Source of the DNA: Bradyrhizobium iriomotense
GTDB taxonomy: Bacteria; Pseudomonadota; Alphaproteobacteria; Rhizobiales; Xanthobacteraceae
NCBI RefSeq assembly: GCF_030160715.1
Contig: NZ_BSOW01000006.1
Location: 124,001 to 188,000 of the forward strand
Reading direction: 5' to 3'
DNA length: 64,000 nt
Position 1 is the first letter of the stretch. Each line of letters begins with the position of its first letter. The notes beneath the pieces were generated by a model that saw nothing but the letters and a program-made list of their open reading frames with translations, was not told the DNA's origin and did no database searches. Below are positions 7,598 through 16,636 of this stretch, one piece after another. The translations under genes were made by a program, and so were the position numbers.

Positions 7598-8791
7598 TCA
7601 CACGACTTTTGCCTGGCGCAGCCCAGCAATCTCATCGGCGCTGAACCCGAATTCGGCGAGCACCTCGTCGGTTTGCTCGCCGAATTCCGGCGGCCGCGCC
7701 ACCATCGTGCTCGGTGTGCGCGACAGCGTGACGGGCTGGCCGACCAGGCGAATGTGGCGGTTCTCCGCATTCGGCACGTCCTGCGCGATGCCGAGATGGC
7801 TGACCTGCGCATCAGAGAACATCTGGTCGATCGAGTAGATCGGCCCGCAGGGCACGCCGGCCTCGTTGAGCTCCCTGACCCAGGTCTCGGTCGGTTTCGC
7901 CACCGTGCGCTTCTCGATCTCGGCGTTGAGCGCATCGCGGTTCTTCGAGCGCGCGGGCGCGGTCGCGTAGTCCGGATTGGCGACGAACTCGGGCGCGCCG
8001 ATCGCCTGCGCGCAGCGCTCCCAGATCCGTCCGCCGGTGGTGGCGATGTTGATGTAGCCGTCGGAGGTTTTGAATACGCCGGTCGGAATGCTGGTGGGAT
8101 GATTGTTGCCGGCCTGCTTGGCGACGTCGTTCTCCATCAGCCAGCGCGCGGCCTGGAAGTCGAGCATGAAGATCTGCGCCTGCAACAGCGAGGTCTGCAC
8201 CCACTGGCCCTCGCCGGAGACGTCGCGCTCGAGCAGCGCGGTGAGAATGCCGATGGCACAGAACAGCCCGGCGGCGAGATCGGCGACCGGAATACCCGCC
8301 CGCATCGGACCGCCGCCTGGCGCCCCCGTGATCGACATCAGCCCGCCCATGCCCTGCGCGATCTGATCGAAGCCCGGCCGCTTGTGGTAGGGCCCGTCCT
8401 GGCCGAAGCCGGAGATGCTGCCATAGACCAGGCGCGGGTTGATCGCGCGCAGGCTCTCATAGTCGATGCCGAGCTTCTTCTTCACGTCGGGGCGGAAATT
8501 CTCGACCACGACGTCGGCCTTGGCGGCGAGGCGCTTGAACACCTCGAGCCCCCTCGCGTCCTTCAGATTGAGCGCCATCGCCCGCTTGTTACGGTGTAAA
8601 TTCTGGAAGTCCGCCCCGTACCGCGGTCCACCCGGCTGCTCGCCGCCGACCTCCTCCGTGAGGGCGTCGATCTTGATGACGTTGGCGCCCCAGTCCGCGA
8701 GTTGTCGCACGCAGGTGGGACCGGACCGGACGCGGGTCAGATCGAGCACGGTAAAGCGCGACAGGGCCTGTGAGGCATGCGGGAATGGCAT
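7598..8791 (-). CDS. CaiB/BaiF-family CoA-transferase (formyl-CoA:oxalate type family III)
   Basis: This family III CoA-transferase of about 397 residues opens with LSRFTVLDLTRVRSGPTCVRQLADWGANVIKID and has RNKRAMALNLKDARG, DVVVENFRPDV, the GSISGFGQDGPY motif and GVPCGPIYSIDQMFSDAQV, all standard for CaiB/BaiF/Frc proteins. It moves CoA between two carboxylic acids and acts as a dimer. The frame continues upstream to ATG 8827 and TTG 8836. I prefer ATG 8791 because a GGAG lies 9 bases before it and the family motif starts 10 residues later. It converges with the Omp25-like gene and has no obvious operon partner. The acyl acceptor is unknown. Confidence 0.9.
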   Translation of the reverse strand: MPFPHASQALSRFTVLDLTRVRSGPTCVRQLADWGANVIKIDALTEEVGGEQPGGPRYGADFQNLHRNKRAMALNLKDARGLEVFKRLAAKADVVVENFRPDVKKKLGIDYESLRAINPRLVYGSISGFGQDGPYHKRPGFDQIAQGMGGLMSITGAPGGGPMRAGIPVADLAAGLFCAIGILTALLERDVSGEGQWVQTSLLQAQIFMLDFQAARWLMENDVAKQAGNNHPTSIPTGVFKTSDGYINIATTGGRIWERCAQAIGAPEFVANPDYATAPARSKNRDALNAEIEKRTVAKPTETWVRELNEAGVPCGPIYSIDQMFSDAQVSHLGIAQDVPNAENRHIRLVGQPVTLSRTPSTMVARPPEFGEQTDEVLAEFGFSADEIAGLRQAKVV

Positions 8792-8912
8792 TTGTGCGAG
8801 CTCCGGAGCGAATTGCGCGCCTACCATAGTGCCCAACGATCAGGCGGCAAGCCTCGCAGGGCGCTGGTGTCGTCGGCGAAAAACGTGGGGCGGACGTGCG
8901 ATGGCGCCCGGC

Positions 8913-9215
8913 TCAGCGCGACAGGCGCTTCAGGTCGGCGCGAGCCTTCTGCGCGAGCGGGTCATCCCCGTGGCGGGCAATGAAGAGTTCCAGCGCCTCG
9001 GCCGTTCCCTTTCGCCGAGCAAGCTCGTACTCCTCGGCGACGGCAATGGAGGGATCGCGCGCGGGCGGCATGATCGCTGCGCGCCCGGGTTTCCCTGCTT
9101 CCTGCGCCTCGGCTTTGCGAACCATGACAGGCTGTCCTTCCAGGAGCAGGTGATCCGGGCTGACGAGCGCGGCAAGGGCTACGAAAAGGCCGGCCGCAGG
9201 GCGGAACGGTCCCAT
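8913..9215 (-). CDS. Small exported protein of unknown function
   Basis: This is a 100-residue protein whose ATG has GAGG 6 bases upstream. The N-terminus has a hydrophobic stretch (GLFVALAALVSP) that could be a signal peptide or anchor. The C-terminal 45 residues (EYELARRKGTAEALELFIA followed by a DDPLAQKARADLKRL helix) resemble a motif found in caspase-like and Sel1-type proteins of rhizobia, where a pair of helices describes a range of alphabetic repeats. No catalytic residues stand out. It is read in the same direction as the CoA-transferase, 121 bases upstream of it. Function is not recognised. Confidence 0.65.
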   Translation of the reverse strand: MGPFRPAAGLFVALAALVSPDHLLLEGQPVMVRKAEAQEAGKPGRAAIMPPARDPSIAVAEEYELARRKGTAEALELFIARHGDDPLAQKARADLKRLSR

Positions 9216-9405
9216 TGGTTACCTCAAAATTGCTGCAGCAGTCTCGTCCGACCCCCTGTAAACACAGGGAGACGAATTAACAAGTCGTTATCAGGGGGGC
9301 TTCGCGCAACCTACCCAAATTAAACTAAACGTATAAAAACAAGGCCTAGAATCGGCGGGGCACCCCCGAATCGGGCATGTGCTCGGCGTTCCCGGGAGAG
9401 GATCA

Positions 9406-12400
9406 TTGGCTACCGCGGTCACTATCGGCGCAACCGGCAATGCCGACATCGATGGCATGCTGTCCGGTTATGAATGGACCGGCACGATCACCTACAGCTT
9501 TCCGGAATCCTCGAGTGACTATGCGGCCGGCTACGGCAGTGGTGAGCCGACCACCTCGGGTTTCTCGCAGGCGCCAAGCCAGATGCAGGCGGCGATCAAC
9601 TACGCGATCGGCCTGATCCAGGGTTACACCAACGCCACCATCAGTTACGCCGGCACCAACGGCGCGGACATCATGGTTGCGCAGTCGCCGGCCGCCAATC
9701 CGACATCGTACGCCTACTACCCCGGAAACTACGTCGAAGGCGGCGATGTCTGGTTCGGAACAGCCTACAATTATTCGCTGGCTTCGCTCGGCAACTATTA
9801 TTTCACGACTGCGCTGCACGAGCTCGGTCACGCCTTCGGCCTGAAGCACAGCCAGGAGACCGGCGGCCCCGCCAATGTCGCGGTGCCGACTGCGCATGAC
9901 GATTCCGAATACACCGTCATGAGCTATCGCAGCTATGTCGGCGGCCCGCTGACCGGGTACACCAACGAGGCCTATGGGTTTCCGCAGACCTATATGGCGA
10001 ACGACATCCTCGCGCTGCAAACGATGTACGGCGCGAACTACACGACCCACAACGAGAACACCGTCTATACCTGGAGCCCGACCACCGGCCAGGAATTCAT
10101 CAACGGCGTCGCGCAGCTTGCGCCGGGCGGCGGAGCCGGCGGTTCGGCCAACCGCATCTACGAGACGATCTGGGATGGCGGCGGCGTCGATACCTACGAC
10201 CTGTCGAATTATACGACGAACCTGACCATCAATCTCAACCCCGGCGCATCGTCGGTGTTCTCGACCACGCAGCTGGCCTATCTCGGAAACGGCCACTACG
10301 CGGCGGGCAACGTCTACAACGCCTATCTCTACAACAACGACGCCCGGTCCTACATCGACAACGCAATCGGCGGCACCGGCAACGACACGCTGATCGGCAA
10401 TGCGATCGCGAACACGCTCAATGGCGGTTCGGGCAACGACACTATCACCGGCGGCGGCGGCAACGACACCATCATCGGCGGCGCCGGCACCGATACCGCG
10501 GTGTATTCGGGCAACGAGTCCAACTACGCCATCACGTACAATTCGACCACGCAGACCTTCACGATTAGCGATCAGCGTTCCGGCACCCCCGACGGCACTG
10601 ATACCGTCACAGGTGTCGAATATCTCCAGTTCGGCGACGGCACGGTCGCCAGCTCCACGCTCACCACGAGCATCATTGAGGTTCGTGGCGCGACCGAGCT
10701 GTTCCAGTCCGGTAATGAGTACTTTCTCAATCCGGTTGCCGGGGGTACGGGACCGACGCTTCAACGCGGCGGAGTCGCCGTTTCTGCCGGGCAGTTCGCG
10801 CCTTGGACGCCGATCGGTGCGGAGAAGACCTCAACAGGCTACGACATCGCCTGGAAAGTGCCGGGTGCGGATCAATACACGGTCTGGAGCACCGACAACA
10901 GCGGCAACTACATCGCCAATATCATCGGCGTGGTTTCGGGCTCCAGCTACGCGCTGGAATCGCTTGAGACCACGTTTCAGCAGGATTTGAATGGCGATGG
11001 CGTGATCGGCGTCGTGACCAGCGTGATCGAGGCATCCGGCGCAACCAGCCTGACGCAAGTCGCCAACAACTACTTCCTCTATCAATCGGGCTCAGGCCCT
11101 GAACTGATGCGCGGCGGTGCGCCAGTCTATTCTGGCCAGTTTGCATCGTGGGTGCCGATCGGCTCCGAACAGACGTCAACTGGTTACGACGTGGCTTGGA
11201 AGGTCCCTGGCGCGGATCAGTACACGGTTTGGAGCACCGACAGCAGCGGCAACTACATCGCCAACATCATCGGCGTGGTATCCGGATCCAGTGACGCGCT
11301 TAAGTCCCTCGAATACACCTTTCACCAGGATCTCAATGGTGACGGCGTTGTCGGCTATCCGAGCATTGACTCGGCCGGCACCACCAGTTTGACGCAGGTC
11401 GGCACTAATTATTTCCTTTACGACAACGGCGTTGGTCCAGAGTTGCTGCGCGGCGGCAGTCCCGTCGTCGTCGGACAGTTCGCGCCGTGGGTTCCGATCG
11501 GCGCCGAACAGACTTCAAGCGGCTACGATGTGGCTTGGAAGGTGCCGGGCGCGGATCAGTACACGGTTTGGAGCACCGACAGCAGTGGCAACTACATCGC
11601 CAACATTATCGACGTGGTGTCGGGCACCAGTGTGGCCCTGGAATCCCTGGAGACCACCTTCAATCAGGATTTGAATGGCGACGGGACCATCGGTGTGGTG
11701 ACCGCGGTGATCGAGCCGAACGGCGCAACCAGCCTGACGCAGATCGCCAACAACTATTTCCTCTACCAGTCAGGCGCGGGGCCCGAATTGCAGAAGGGGG
11801 GGGTCGCGGTGGTCGCCGGCCAGTTTGCGCCGTTCGTACCCATCGCTGCCGAGAAGACCGCAACCGGCTATGATGTGGCTTGGAAGGTGCCAGGGTCAGA
11901 TCTTTATACCGCCTGGAGCACCGACAACAGCGGCAACTATGTCGCCAACATCATCGGCGCGGTGTCGGGATCCAGCGTTGCACTACAATCGCTGGAAACC
12001 ACTTTCCACCAGGACTTGAACGGTGACTCCATCATAGGAGTCGTGCTCGAGTCCGCCGGCGTTACGAAGTTAACTCAGGTCGATAACAACTACTTCCTTT
12101 ACAACAGCAGCGGCGTGGGGCCAGAGTTGCAGAAGGGAGGTACGGCCGTTGTTGTGGGGCAGTTCTCTCCCTTTGTTCCGATCGCCGCGGAGCAGACGTC
12201 GACTGGTTATGACGTGGCGTGGAAAGTTCCGGGTTCGGACCTGTACACGGCCTGGAGCACTGACGCCAACGGCAACTACACCGGCAATATTATCGGAGCC
12301 GTGTCGGGATCGGACGCCTCGTTGGAAGCACTTGAGACGACGTTCCACCAAGACATCAATGGCGATGGCGTGATCGGTGCTCCCACTGCTACCTCGCCGG

Positions 12401-12654
12401 CTTATGTCGCAGCCGTGGGCGCTGACGGATTTGTATTTGCGCCACAACCGACTGTTGCTCCGACCAACAACTCAGCGGTTGAATTATTGCTGGATCAGCA
12501 GAGTTCTTTCGCGTCTCTTTCAGCATGGGAATTCGCGCGTGAAAGTGCACAGGCGACTGTTGCAAGCGTTACCGACGTCCATCTGGATGCGCTCTTCCAC
12601 GATTGGGCCGCCAAGTTCGCTGATCTGCATGTGAATGGCTTCTTGCTGCGCTGA
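9406..12654 (+). CDS. Serralysin-like zinc metalloprotease with RTX repeats and five tandem C-terminal modules
   Basis: This protein of about 1,082 residues has an M10 metallopeptidase domain. HELGHAFGLKH (from residue 138) is the HEXXHXXGXXH zinc site, and VMSYRSY supplies the Met-turn. RTX nonapeptides (GGTGNDTL, GGSGNDTI, GGGGNDTI, GGAGTD; about residues 322-366) should bind calcium. Five modules of 112-117 residues follow (residues 423 to about 990), each ending in a Ca-binding-like LNGDGVIG or its variant, then a ~90-residue tail. There is no Sec signal peptide, which fits type I secretion, but no ABC exporter genes are in the window. I prefer TTG 9406, with GGGAGAGGA directly ahead, over GTG 9379 in the same frame. 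It is alone between a divergent small gene and a glycosyltransferase. Confidence 0.88.
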   Translation: MATAVTIGATGNADIDGMLSGYEWTGTITYSFPESSSDYAAGYGSGEPTTSGFSQAPSQMQAAINYAIGLIQGYTNATISYAGTNGADIMVAQSPAANPTSYAYYPGNYVEGGDVWFGTAYNYSLASLGNYYFTTALHELGHAFGLKHSQETGGPANVAVPTAHDDSEYTVMSYRSYVGGPLTGYTNEAYGFPQTYMANDILALQTMYGANYTTHNENTVYTWSPTTGQEFINGVAQLAPGGGAGGSANRIYETIWDGGGVDTYDLSNYTTNLTINLNPGASSVFSTTQLAYLGNGHYAAGNVYNAYLYNNDARSYIDNAIGGTGNDTLIGNAIANTLNGGSGNDTITGGGGNDTIIGGAGTDTAVYSGNESNYAITYNSTTQTFTISDQRSGTPDGTDTVTGVEYLQFGDGTVASSTLTTSIIEVRGATELFQSGNEYFLNPVAGGTGPTLQRGGVAVSAGQFAPWTPIGAEKTSTGYDIAWKVPGADQYTVWSTDNSGNYIANIIGVVSGSSYALESLETTFQQDLNGDGVIGVVTSVIEASGATSLTQVANNYFLYQSGSGPELMRGGAPVYSGQFASWVPIGSEQTSTGYDVAWKVPGADQYTVWSTDSSGNYIANIIGVVSGSSDALKSLEYTFHQDLNGDGVVGYPSIDSAGTTSLTQVGTNYFLYDNGVGPELLRGGSPVVVGQFAPWVPIGAEQTSSGYDVAWKVPGADQYTVWSTDSSGNYIANIIDVVSGTSVALESLETTFNQDLNGDGTIGVVTAVIEPNGATSLTQIANNYFLYQSGAGPELQKGGVAVVAGQFAPFVPIAAEKTATGYDVAWKVPGSDLYTAWSTDNSGNYVANIIGAVSGSSVALQSLETTFHQDLNGDSIIGVVLESAGVTKLTQVDNNYFLYNSSGVGPELQKGGTAVVVGQFSPFVPIAAEQTSTGYDVAWKVPGSDLYTAWSTDANGNYTGNIIGAVSGSDASLEALETTFHQDINGDGVIGAPTATSPAYVAAVGADGFVFAPQPTVAPTNNSAVELLLDQQSSFASLSAWEFARESAQATVASVTDVHLDALFHDWAAKFADLHVNGFLLR
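10672..12381 (+). repeat. Five tandem ~340-bp coding repeats in the serralysin-like gene
   Basis: Units begin near 10672, 11023, 11362, 11707 and 12043, and the last ends near 12381. Each encodes the order GATSL(T)Q..NNYFLY, GPELxxGG, GQFAPWVPIGAE, TGYDVAWKVPG, YTxWSTDxSGNY and a final LNGDG. Units 2 and 3 share a 38-base perfectly identical stretch (11209-11246 and 11548-11585), which points to recent duplication or gene conversion. Confidence 0.9.
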
Positions 12655-12898
12655 GCCAGCGCGTTGCGCGAGCTAAGTCGCGGCTTCTCCTCAGCTTTCG
12701 GCCTAAGCCGGGGCTTGCCTTGCTGGACAGCCGGATTGCGATGATCTAAGCAAGGGGCCTCGCTCCTGCAGCGTGGGATGAGGAGCCGTTAGCTTCGGAT
12801 GCTGAACAACTTGGTCGGAGGGATCCGGTGAAGTTGACGGGCAGCACGTCGTAGCTGCCGCGCTTCGGTCTTCGTCTCGAGATTGATGTGGCTGGATC

Positions 12899-13843
12899 GT
12901 GCCAGAGATTTCCGTCGTCGCCCCCGTCTACAATCAACGCGCGCAGACGCTCATCGAGCTCGTCCGAAGACTTTCGCTTGTAATTTCTTCCATCACCGAC
13001 GATTTCGACATCATCCTGGTCGATGATGGGAGCGAGAACGACGCTTGGTCGACGATCGGGGCAATGGCGAGCGCCGATCCGAAGGTAAGGGGCGTTCATC
13101 TTTCGCGGAACTTCGGCCAACACGTCGCCATCACAGCGGGTCTGGACTACGCCGACGGCAATTGGGTGGTAGTGATGGACGCCGACCTCCAGGATCGGCC
13201 AGAGGTCATACCCGAGCTCTATGCGAAGGCGCAGCAGGGTTACGATGTCGTGTTTGTCAATCGCGCGCGGCGTCCGGAGTCTTTGTTGTACCGGTCGCTG
13301 GCCGCGACGTTTTATCTCGTGCTCAATGCGCTGTCGGGGCAGGACTACAATCGTCTACAAGGCAATTTCTCGATCGTCTGTGCCGACGCAGTTCGTGCAT
13401 TCAGGCGGGTGCGCGAGCCCGGCCGATTCTATGGCGGCATTCTGCGCTGGGTCGGCTTCAGGCATGCCAGCATCACGGCCGAGCACGCGGCTGCGGATGG
13501 CGGCCAGACCAGCTACAATTTTCGCAAGCGGGTTCGTTTTGCCACCAGCCTGATCGTGAGTTTCTCGACGCGACTTCTCTATATTTCGATTTTGATCGGT
13601 CTCATGATGGCGATATGCAGCTTCATTGCAGCGGCCATCATCGTCATCGAAAAGATACGCTACCCGGACTATCCGTTGCAGGGTTGGCCCAGCGTGATGA
13701 CAGCCATATTCTTCACCGCGGGTGTCACCAACGTGGCAATCGGATTCACTGGAATCTACATCGGGCAGATTCTTCAGCAAACCAGAGGCAGGCCGCTCTA
13801 CGTCGTTGCCGCAACGACGTCAGGGGTGGCGCCCATACGGTGA
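12899..13843 (+). CDS. Membrane-anchored GT2 glycosyltransferase (GtrB/DPM1-like)
   Basis: This 314-residue protein opens with ISVVAPVYNQRAQTLIELVRRL. It has VDDGSENDAW at about residues 41-50, MDADLQDRPEVIPEL at about 93-107 with the DxD metal site, and GNFSIVCADAVRAF. Two membrane segments follow near residues 188-215 and 225-260. The layout matches undecaprenyl- or dolichyl-phosphate sugar synthases, which load a sugar onto a lipid carrier at the inner membrane. The start is GTG with no strong ribosome site. Its stop overlaps a GTG of the methyltransferase frame (GTGA at 13840-13843), so the two are co-translated. The gene lies 244 bases after the protease; that gap shows nothing clear. 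Confidence 0.85.
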   Translation: MPEISVVAPVYNQRAQTLIELVRRLSLVISSITDDFDIILVDDGSENDAWSTIGAMASADPKVRGVHLSRNFGQHVAITAGLDYADGNWVVVMDADLQDRPEVIPELYAKAQQGYDVVFVNRARRPESLLYRSLAATFYLVLNALSGQDYNRLQGNFSIVCADAVRAFRRVREPGRFYGGILRWVGFRHASITAEHAAADGGQTSYNFRKRVRFATSLIVSFSTRLLYISILIGLMMAICSFIAAAIIVIEKIRYPDYPLQGWPSVMTAIFFTAGVTNVAIGFTGIYIGQILQQTRGRPLYVVAATTSGVAPIR

Positions 13844-13851
13844 CAACGATC

Positions 13852-14643
13852 ATGAAATTCAGCGACGACCAAATACGCGAGTTCTGGCGTAACCAAGCGG
13901 TCAGCTATGGCGACGACCATCGCGCCTCCTGGACGGACATCCATGCTATCAACCTCGAGATCGGGGAGATCTCCAGGCGGTTGCGCGACGGCATCCGTGT
14001 GATCGACATCGGCTGCGCAAACGGTTTCTCTACCATCAGCTACGCTCAGCGCTTCCGGATCGACATCAAGGGAATTGACTACATTCCCGAGATGATTGCG
14101 GCCGCCAAGGATCGCCTTGGCGCGCAGTCGAAGCCTCTGGTGGGCACGGCCGCGTTCTCCGCCGGAAACATTCTGGCATTGGAGGAGCCGGATGAATTCT
14201 ATGACACCGCCGTCGTGACACGTGTCATCATCAATCTGGGCCATCGTGACAAGCAGATCGCCGCGATTCGCGAGGCCGCAAGAGTGGTTAAGAGCGGCGG
14301 AACACTGCTAGTGTCGGAAGCGACGCGGGAAGGGTTGCAGCGTTTGAACGCCTTTAGAGCGGAATGGGGCCTCGGTGCCATCCCGGAGCCGCAGTTCAAT
14401 AATTACGTGGACGAGGAGTTGATGCGCACGGCGGCGTCCGACCTCGTCGATCTTGAGGAGATATCGAATTTTTCCAGTACCTATTTCGTCGGCACTCGCT
14501 TATTGAAGCCGCTGCTCGCCGGGCTGCTCGGCGACAGGGTTGATCCGTCGCTGCCCGACACGGAATGGAATCGCTTTTTTTCGCTTCTGCCGGCGGGAGG
14601 CGACTACGGCACTCAAAAACTGTTCGTTTATCGTCGAAAATAG
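13852..14643 (+). CDS. SAM-dependent class I methyltransferase
   Basis: This 263-residue protein has the SAM site VIDIGCANGFST near residues 50-61. An acidic GIDYIPEMI follows, and AREAARVVKSGGTLLVSEAT is motif IV/post-I of Methyltransf_11/25-type enzymes. The N-terminal IREFWRNQAVSYGDDHRASW is common in sugar and small-molecule methyltransferases that sit beside glycosyltransferases. The ATG at 13852 lies 8 bases after the GT2 stop. A GTG at 13840 that overlaps the stop is an equally possible start, four codons longer. With the GT2 it forms a two-gene unit that could make and cap a lipid-linked sugar. The substrate is unknown. Confidence 0.82.
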   Translation: MKFSDDQIREFWRNQAVSYGDDHRASWTDIHAINLEIGEISRRLRDGIRVIDIGCANGFSTISYAQRFRIDIKGIDYIPEMIAAAKDRLGAQSKPLVGTAAFSAGNILALEEPDEFYDTAVVTRVIINLGHRDKQIAAIREAARVVKSGGTLLVSEATREGLQRLNAFRAEWGLGAIPEPQFNNYVDEELMRTAASDLVDLEEISNFSSTYFVGTRLLKPLLAGLLGDRVDPSLPDTEWNRFFSLLPAGGDYGTQKLFVYRRK

Positions 14644-15087
14644 AAGTGGCGGAATTCGGCGACCTTCCAACCACTTCAGCAGATGTCCCTGTGCGGCACG
14701 TCGTCCCGTCTCGCGAACAGCTCGACGGAAATGCAAATAAATCGAAAACTGAATGAACCTCCCTCCGGTTGCGTCGACGAATGTTAGCGCTACACTAATT
14801 GTCGGAAGGTGATGGCGATCGTCGTGGAAGGCAAAACTTGCAATTCGTAGTGCCTGGCGCGACTAGTTGTAGTTCTGATAGCGATTGCTGCGGGGGGAGA
14901 ATCAGACGATTTTCGAGTGATGTAGCTTGGGTGACCAGACTTGGTCACCCGAGAGTGTACGTGCGCAAACAATTCCAATCACAGCCTTCCAATCACAGTC
15001 ATCGTCAACAATCACAGTCATCGTCAACAATCACAGTCATCGTCAAATTGTCGCTCCGTCTTTTTCGGCGAATTCAGGAGATTGATC
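14644..15087 (+). other. 444-base non-coding stretch before the beta-helix gene
   Basis: I see no credible gene here. The stretch is AT-richer than its surroundings. A possible promoter (TTGCGT near 14774, then TACACT 16 bases later) and a triplicated 19-bp repeat at 14990-15046 lie in it. The likely role is a long 5' leader for the gene at 15088. Confidence 0.5.
14990..15046 (+). repeat. Three perfect tandem copies of a 19-bp unit
   Basis: The unit CAATCACAGTCATCGTCAA occurs at 14990-15008, 15009-15027 and 15028-15046 without a mismatch. A degenerate partial copy (CAATCACAG) lies just upstream at 14975. The array ends 41 bases before the start of the secreted beta-helix protein. Perfect identity suggests slippage that is recent and probably variable between strains. 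Confidence 0.92.
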
Positions 15088-15951
15088 ATGCGTCGGATCG
15101 CTTGGCTAGCTATGGCCGTAGCACTGTTACTTCCCGTTTTTGCGTCCGCACCCGCCCACGCTCAGGCCACCAGAACCTGGGTCTCGGGCGTCGGCGATGA
15201 TGCCAACCCTTGTAGCCGCACTGCTCCGTGCAAGACCTTTGCCGGCGCTATCTCGAAGACTGCGGCCGCCGGTGAGATCAACTGCCTGGATCCGGGCGGC
15301 TTTGGTGCGGTGACCATCACCAAGTCGATCACGATTTCCTGCGAGGCGGGCACGGCCGGCGTGCTGGTCTCGGGGACTAACGGCATCGTCATCAATGCGG
15401 CAACGACGGACTTTATCTATTTGAAGGGCCTGGACATCGAAGGTCTCGGCACCGGTCTGGTCGGAATCAAGTTCTTCACGGGCGCCGGCCTCGTCGTCGA
15501 TAACTGTGTCATCCGAGGCTTCCAGGCAGGATCGGCGCTTGCCATCGGCTTCAATCCCACCTCGAACGCGACGTTGACCGTGACCAACACCGTCATTGCC
15601 AAGAACGGAATTTCAGGCACCGGCGGTGGAATTCAAGTTGCTCCGGGCAACGGCACCGCGACCGCCAACGCGATGTTGAGCCATGTGACGCTTGAGAAGA
15701 ACAATGTCGGAGTCGCCTCCGTCGGCGCTGGCGCCGCCTCGAACGTTCAAATCTATGAGTCGACGATCAACGGCAGCCTGAACACCGGCATCGTAGCCGC
15801 TGGCACCGGCGGTGTGGTTCGGATCGGCCGTTCGGCCATCACGGGAAGCGGCGGTGCTGCGACGAGCGGCAACGTGCTGTCCTATCTCGACAACCAGATC
15901 AATGGCAACAATCCGGATACCACGCCGGGTACGGCGGGCGGATACCACTAA
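15088..15951 (+). CDS. Secreted right-handed parallel beta-helix protein
   Basis: This 287-residue protein has a clean signal peptide (LAMAVALLLPVFASAPAHAQA). The mature part begins TRTWVSGVGDDANPCSRTAPCKTFAGAIS, a family signature I recognise in Bradyrhizobium. Then come short repeating turns rich in V/I, N and G (GVLVSGTNGIVINAATTD, LVVDNCVIRGFQ, LTVTNTVIAKNGISG, NVQIYESTINGSLNTG) typical of a pectate-lyase-like beta-helix. The paired cysteines may form a disulphide. No polysaccharide-lyase catalytic set is evident, so it may bind or coat rather than cleave. The ATG has CAGGAG 7 bases ahead. A strong terminator follows. It appears to be a single-gene unit. Confidence 0.88.
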   Translation: MRRIAWLAMAVALLLPVFASAPAHAQATRTWVSGVGDDANPCSRTAPCKTFAGAISKTAAAGEINCLDPGGFGAVTITKSITISCEAGTAGVLVSGTNGIVINAATTDFIYLKGLDIEGLGTGLVGIKFFTGAGLVVDNCVIRGFQAGSALAIGFNPTSNATLTVTNTVIAKNGISGTGGGIQVAPGNGTATANAMLSHVTLEKNNVGVASVGAGAASNVQIYESTINGSLNTGIVAAGTGGVVRIGRSAITGSGGAATSGNVLSYLDNQINGNNPDTTPGTAGGYH

Positions 15952-15970
15952 GTTCGGCCTACTCTGGGAG

Positions 15971-16002
15971 AGCTCCGGGCGAACGTCGCCCGGAGCTTTT
16001 TT
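15971..16002 (+). terminator. Rho-independent terminator after the beta-helix gene
   Basis: A 12-bp perfect stem (AGCTCCGGGCGA at 15971-15982 with its complement at 15986-15997) closes an ACG loop. The stem runs into six T's at 15997-16002, 19 bases after the stop. This is a textbook intrinsic terminator. Confidence 0.92.
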
Positions 16003-16105
16003 GTGCGAGTGAATTTGTACCCGGCTGTCCGTGAGCCTTGCATGCACTATGGATTCCGCGCTTTCCACGGACTAGTCTTGGTCGTGCATGCAGGGAGCGG
16101 GTGGG

Positions 16106-16636
16106 ATGGTGACCGTTGAAGGGCGCAACGCGGGGCTGCACCGTGCGTTTCCATGGCTGTCGACTTTGATGATGGCGCTGGTGCTAGTGCTGCCTGACCC
16201 CGCCCAGGCCCAATCGCTTGGTCAAGGTGTCTCCGCGTTCAAGCGTCAGGATTATGTAGCGGCCTCGCGTGTTTTCATCCCGCTGGCCGAGCGTGGCAAC
16301 GCGGCCGCGCAGTCGCATCTCGGCTACATGTTCGAGACCGGCCGCGGCGTGCCGCAAAACTATGCGGAAGCGGCGATGTGGTACCGGCGGGCGGCCGAGC
16401 AGGGTGACAGCCTCGCGCAATACTCTCTTGGGCTGCTCTATGACCGCGGGCTCGGCGTGCCGCGGAACATCATCGAAGCGTCCAAATGGCTCAACCTGTC
16501 GACCGTTGCCGCACCGCCACAGGCGCGCGACGCGCGCGCCCGGATCCGTGATGCCGTCACCACCAAGATGACGCGTGGGGAAATCGCCGAGGCCCGCCTG
16601 CGGGCCCTGGAATGGGCCCCCAGCCGCGAGCGCTAG
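16106..16636 (+). CDS. Exported Sel1-repeat protein
   Basis: This protein of about 176 residues has a signal peptide ending in DPAQAQS and two Sel1-type repeats (AQSHLGYMFETGRGVPQNYA, then EAAMWYRRAAEQGD; and AQYSLGLLYDRGLGVPRNII, then EASKWLNLS). Sel1 repeats are helical pairs that act as protein-protein scaffolds, often in the periplasm. I chose ATG 16106, which has AGGGAG 8 bases upstream, over the in-frame ATG 16088. Its stop TAG and that of the convergent prepilin peptidase lie in one CTAGCTAG palindrome. A role with the adjacent type II secretion genes is possible but not shown. Confidence 0.85.
   Translation: MVTVEGRNAGLHRAFPWLSTLMMALVLVLPDPAQAQSLGQGVSAFKRQDYVAASRVFIPLAERGNAAAQSHLGYMFETGRGVPQNYAEAAMWYRRAAEQGDSLAQYSLGLLYDRGLGVPRNIIEASKWLNLSTVAAPPQARDARARIRDAVTTKMTRGEIAEARLRALEWAPSRER

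Noticed and set aside
12655..12898. Small gene between the protease and GT2
   Set aside because: Short frames exist on both strands, but none has a ribosome site or recognisable sequence.
13045..13851. Upstream part of the open frame containing the methyltransferase
   Set aside because: It runs inside the GT2 gene in another frame and has no methyltransferase sequence; only the part from 13840/13852 is coding.
14990..15046. CRISPR-like array
   Set aside because: The 19-bp units are directly adjacent with no spacers and there are no cas genes.
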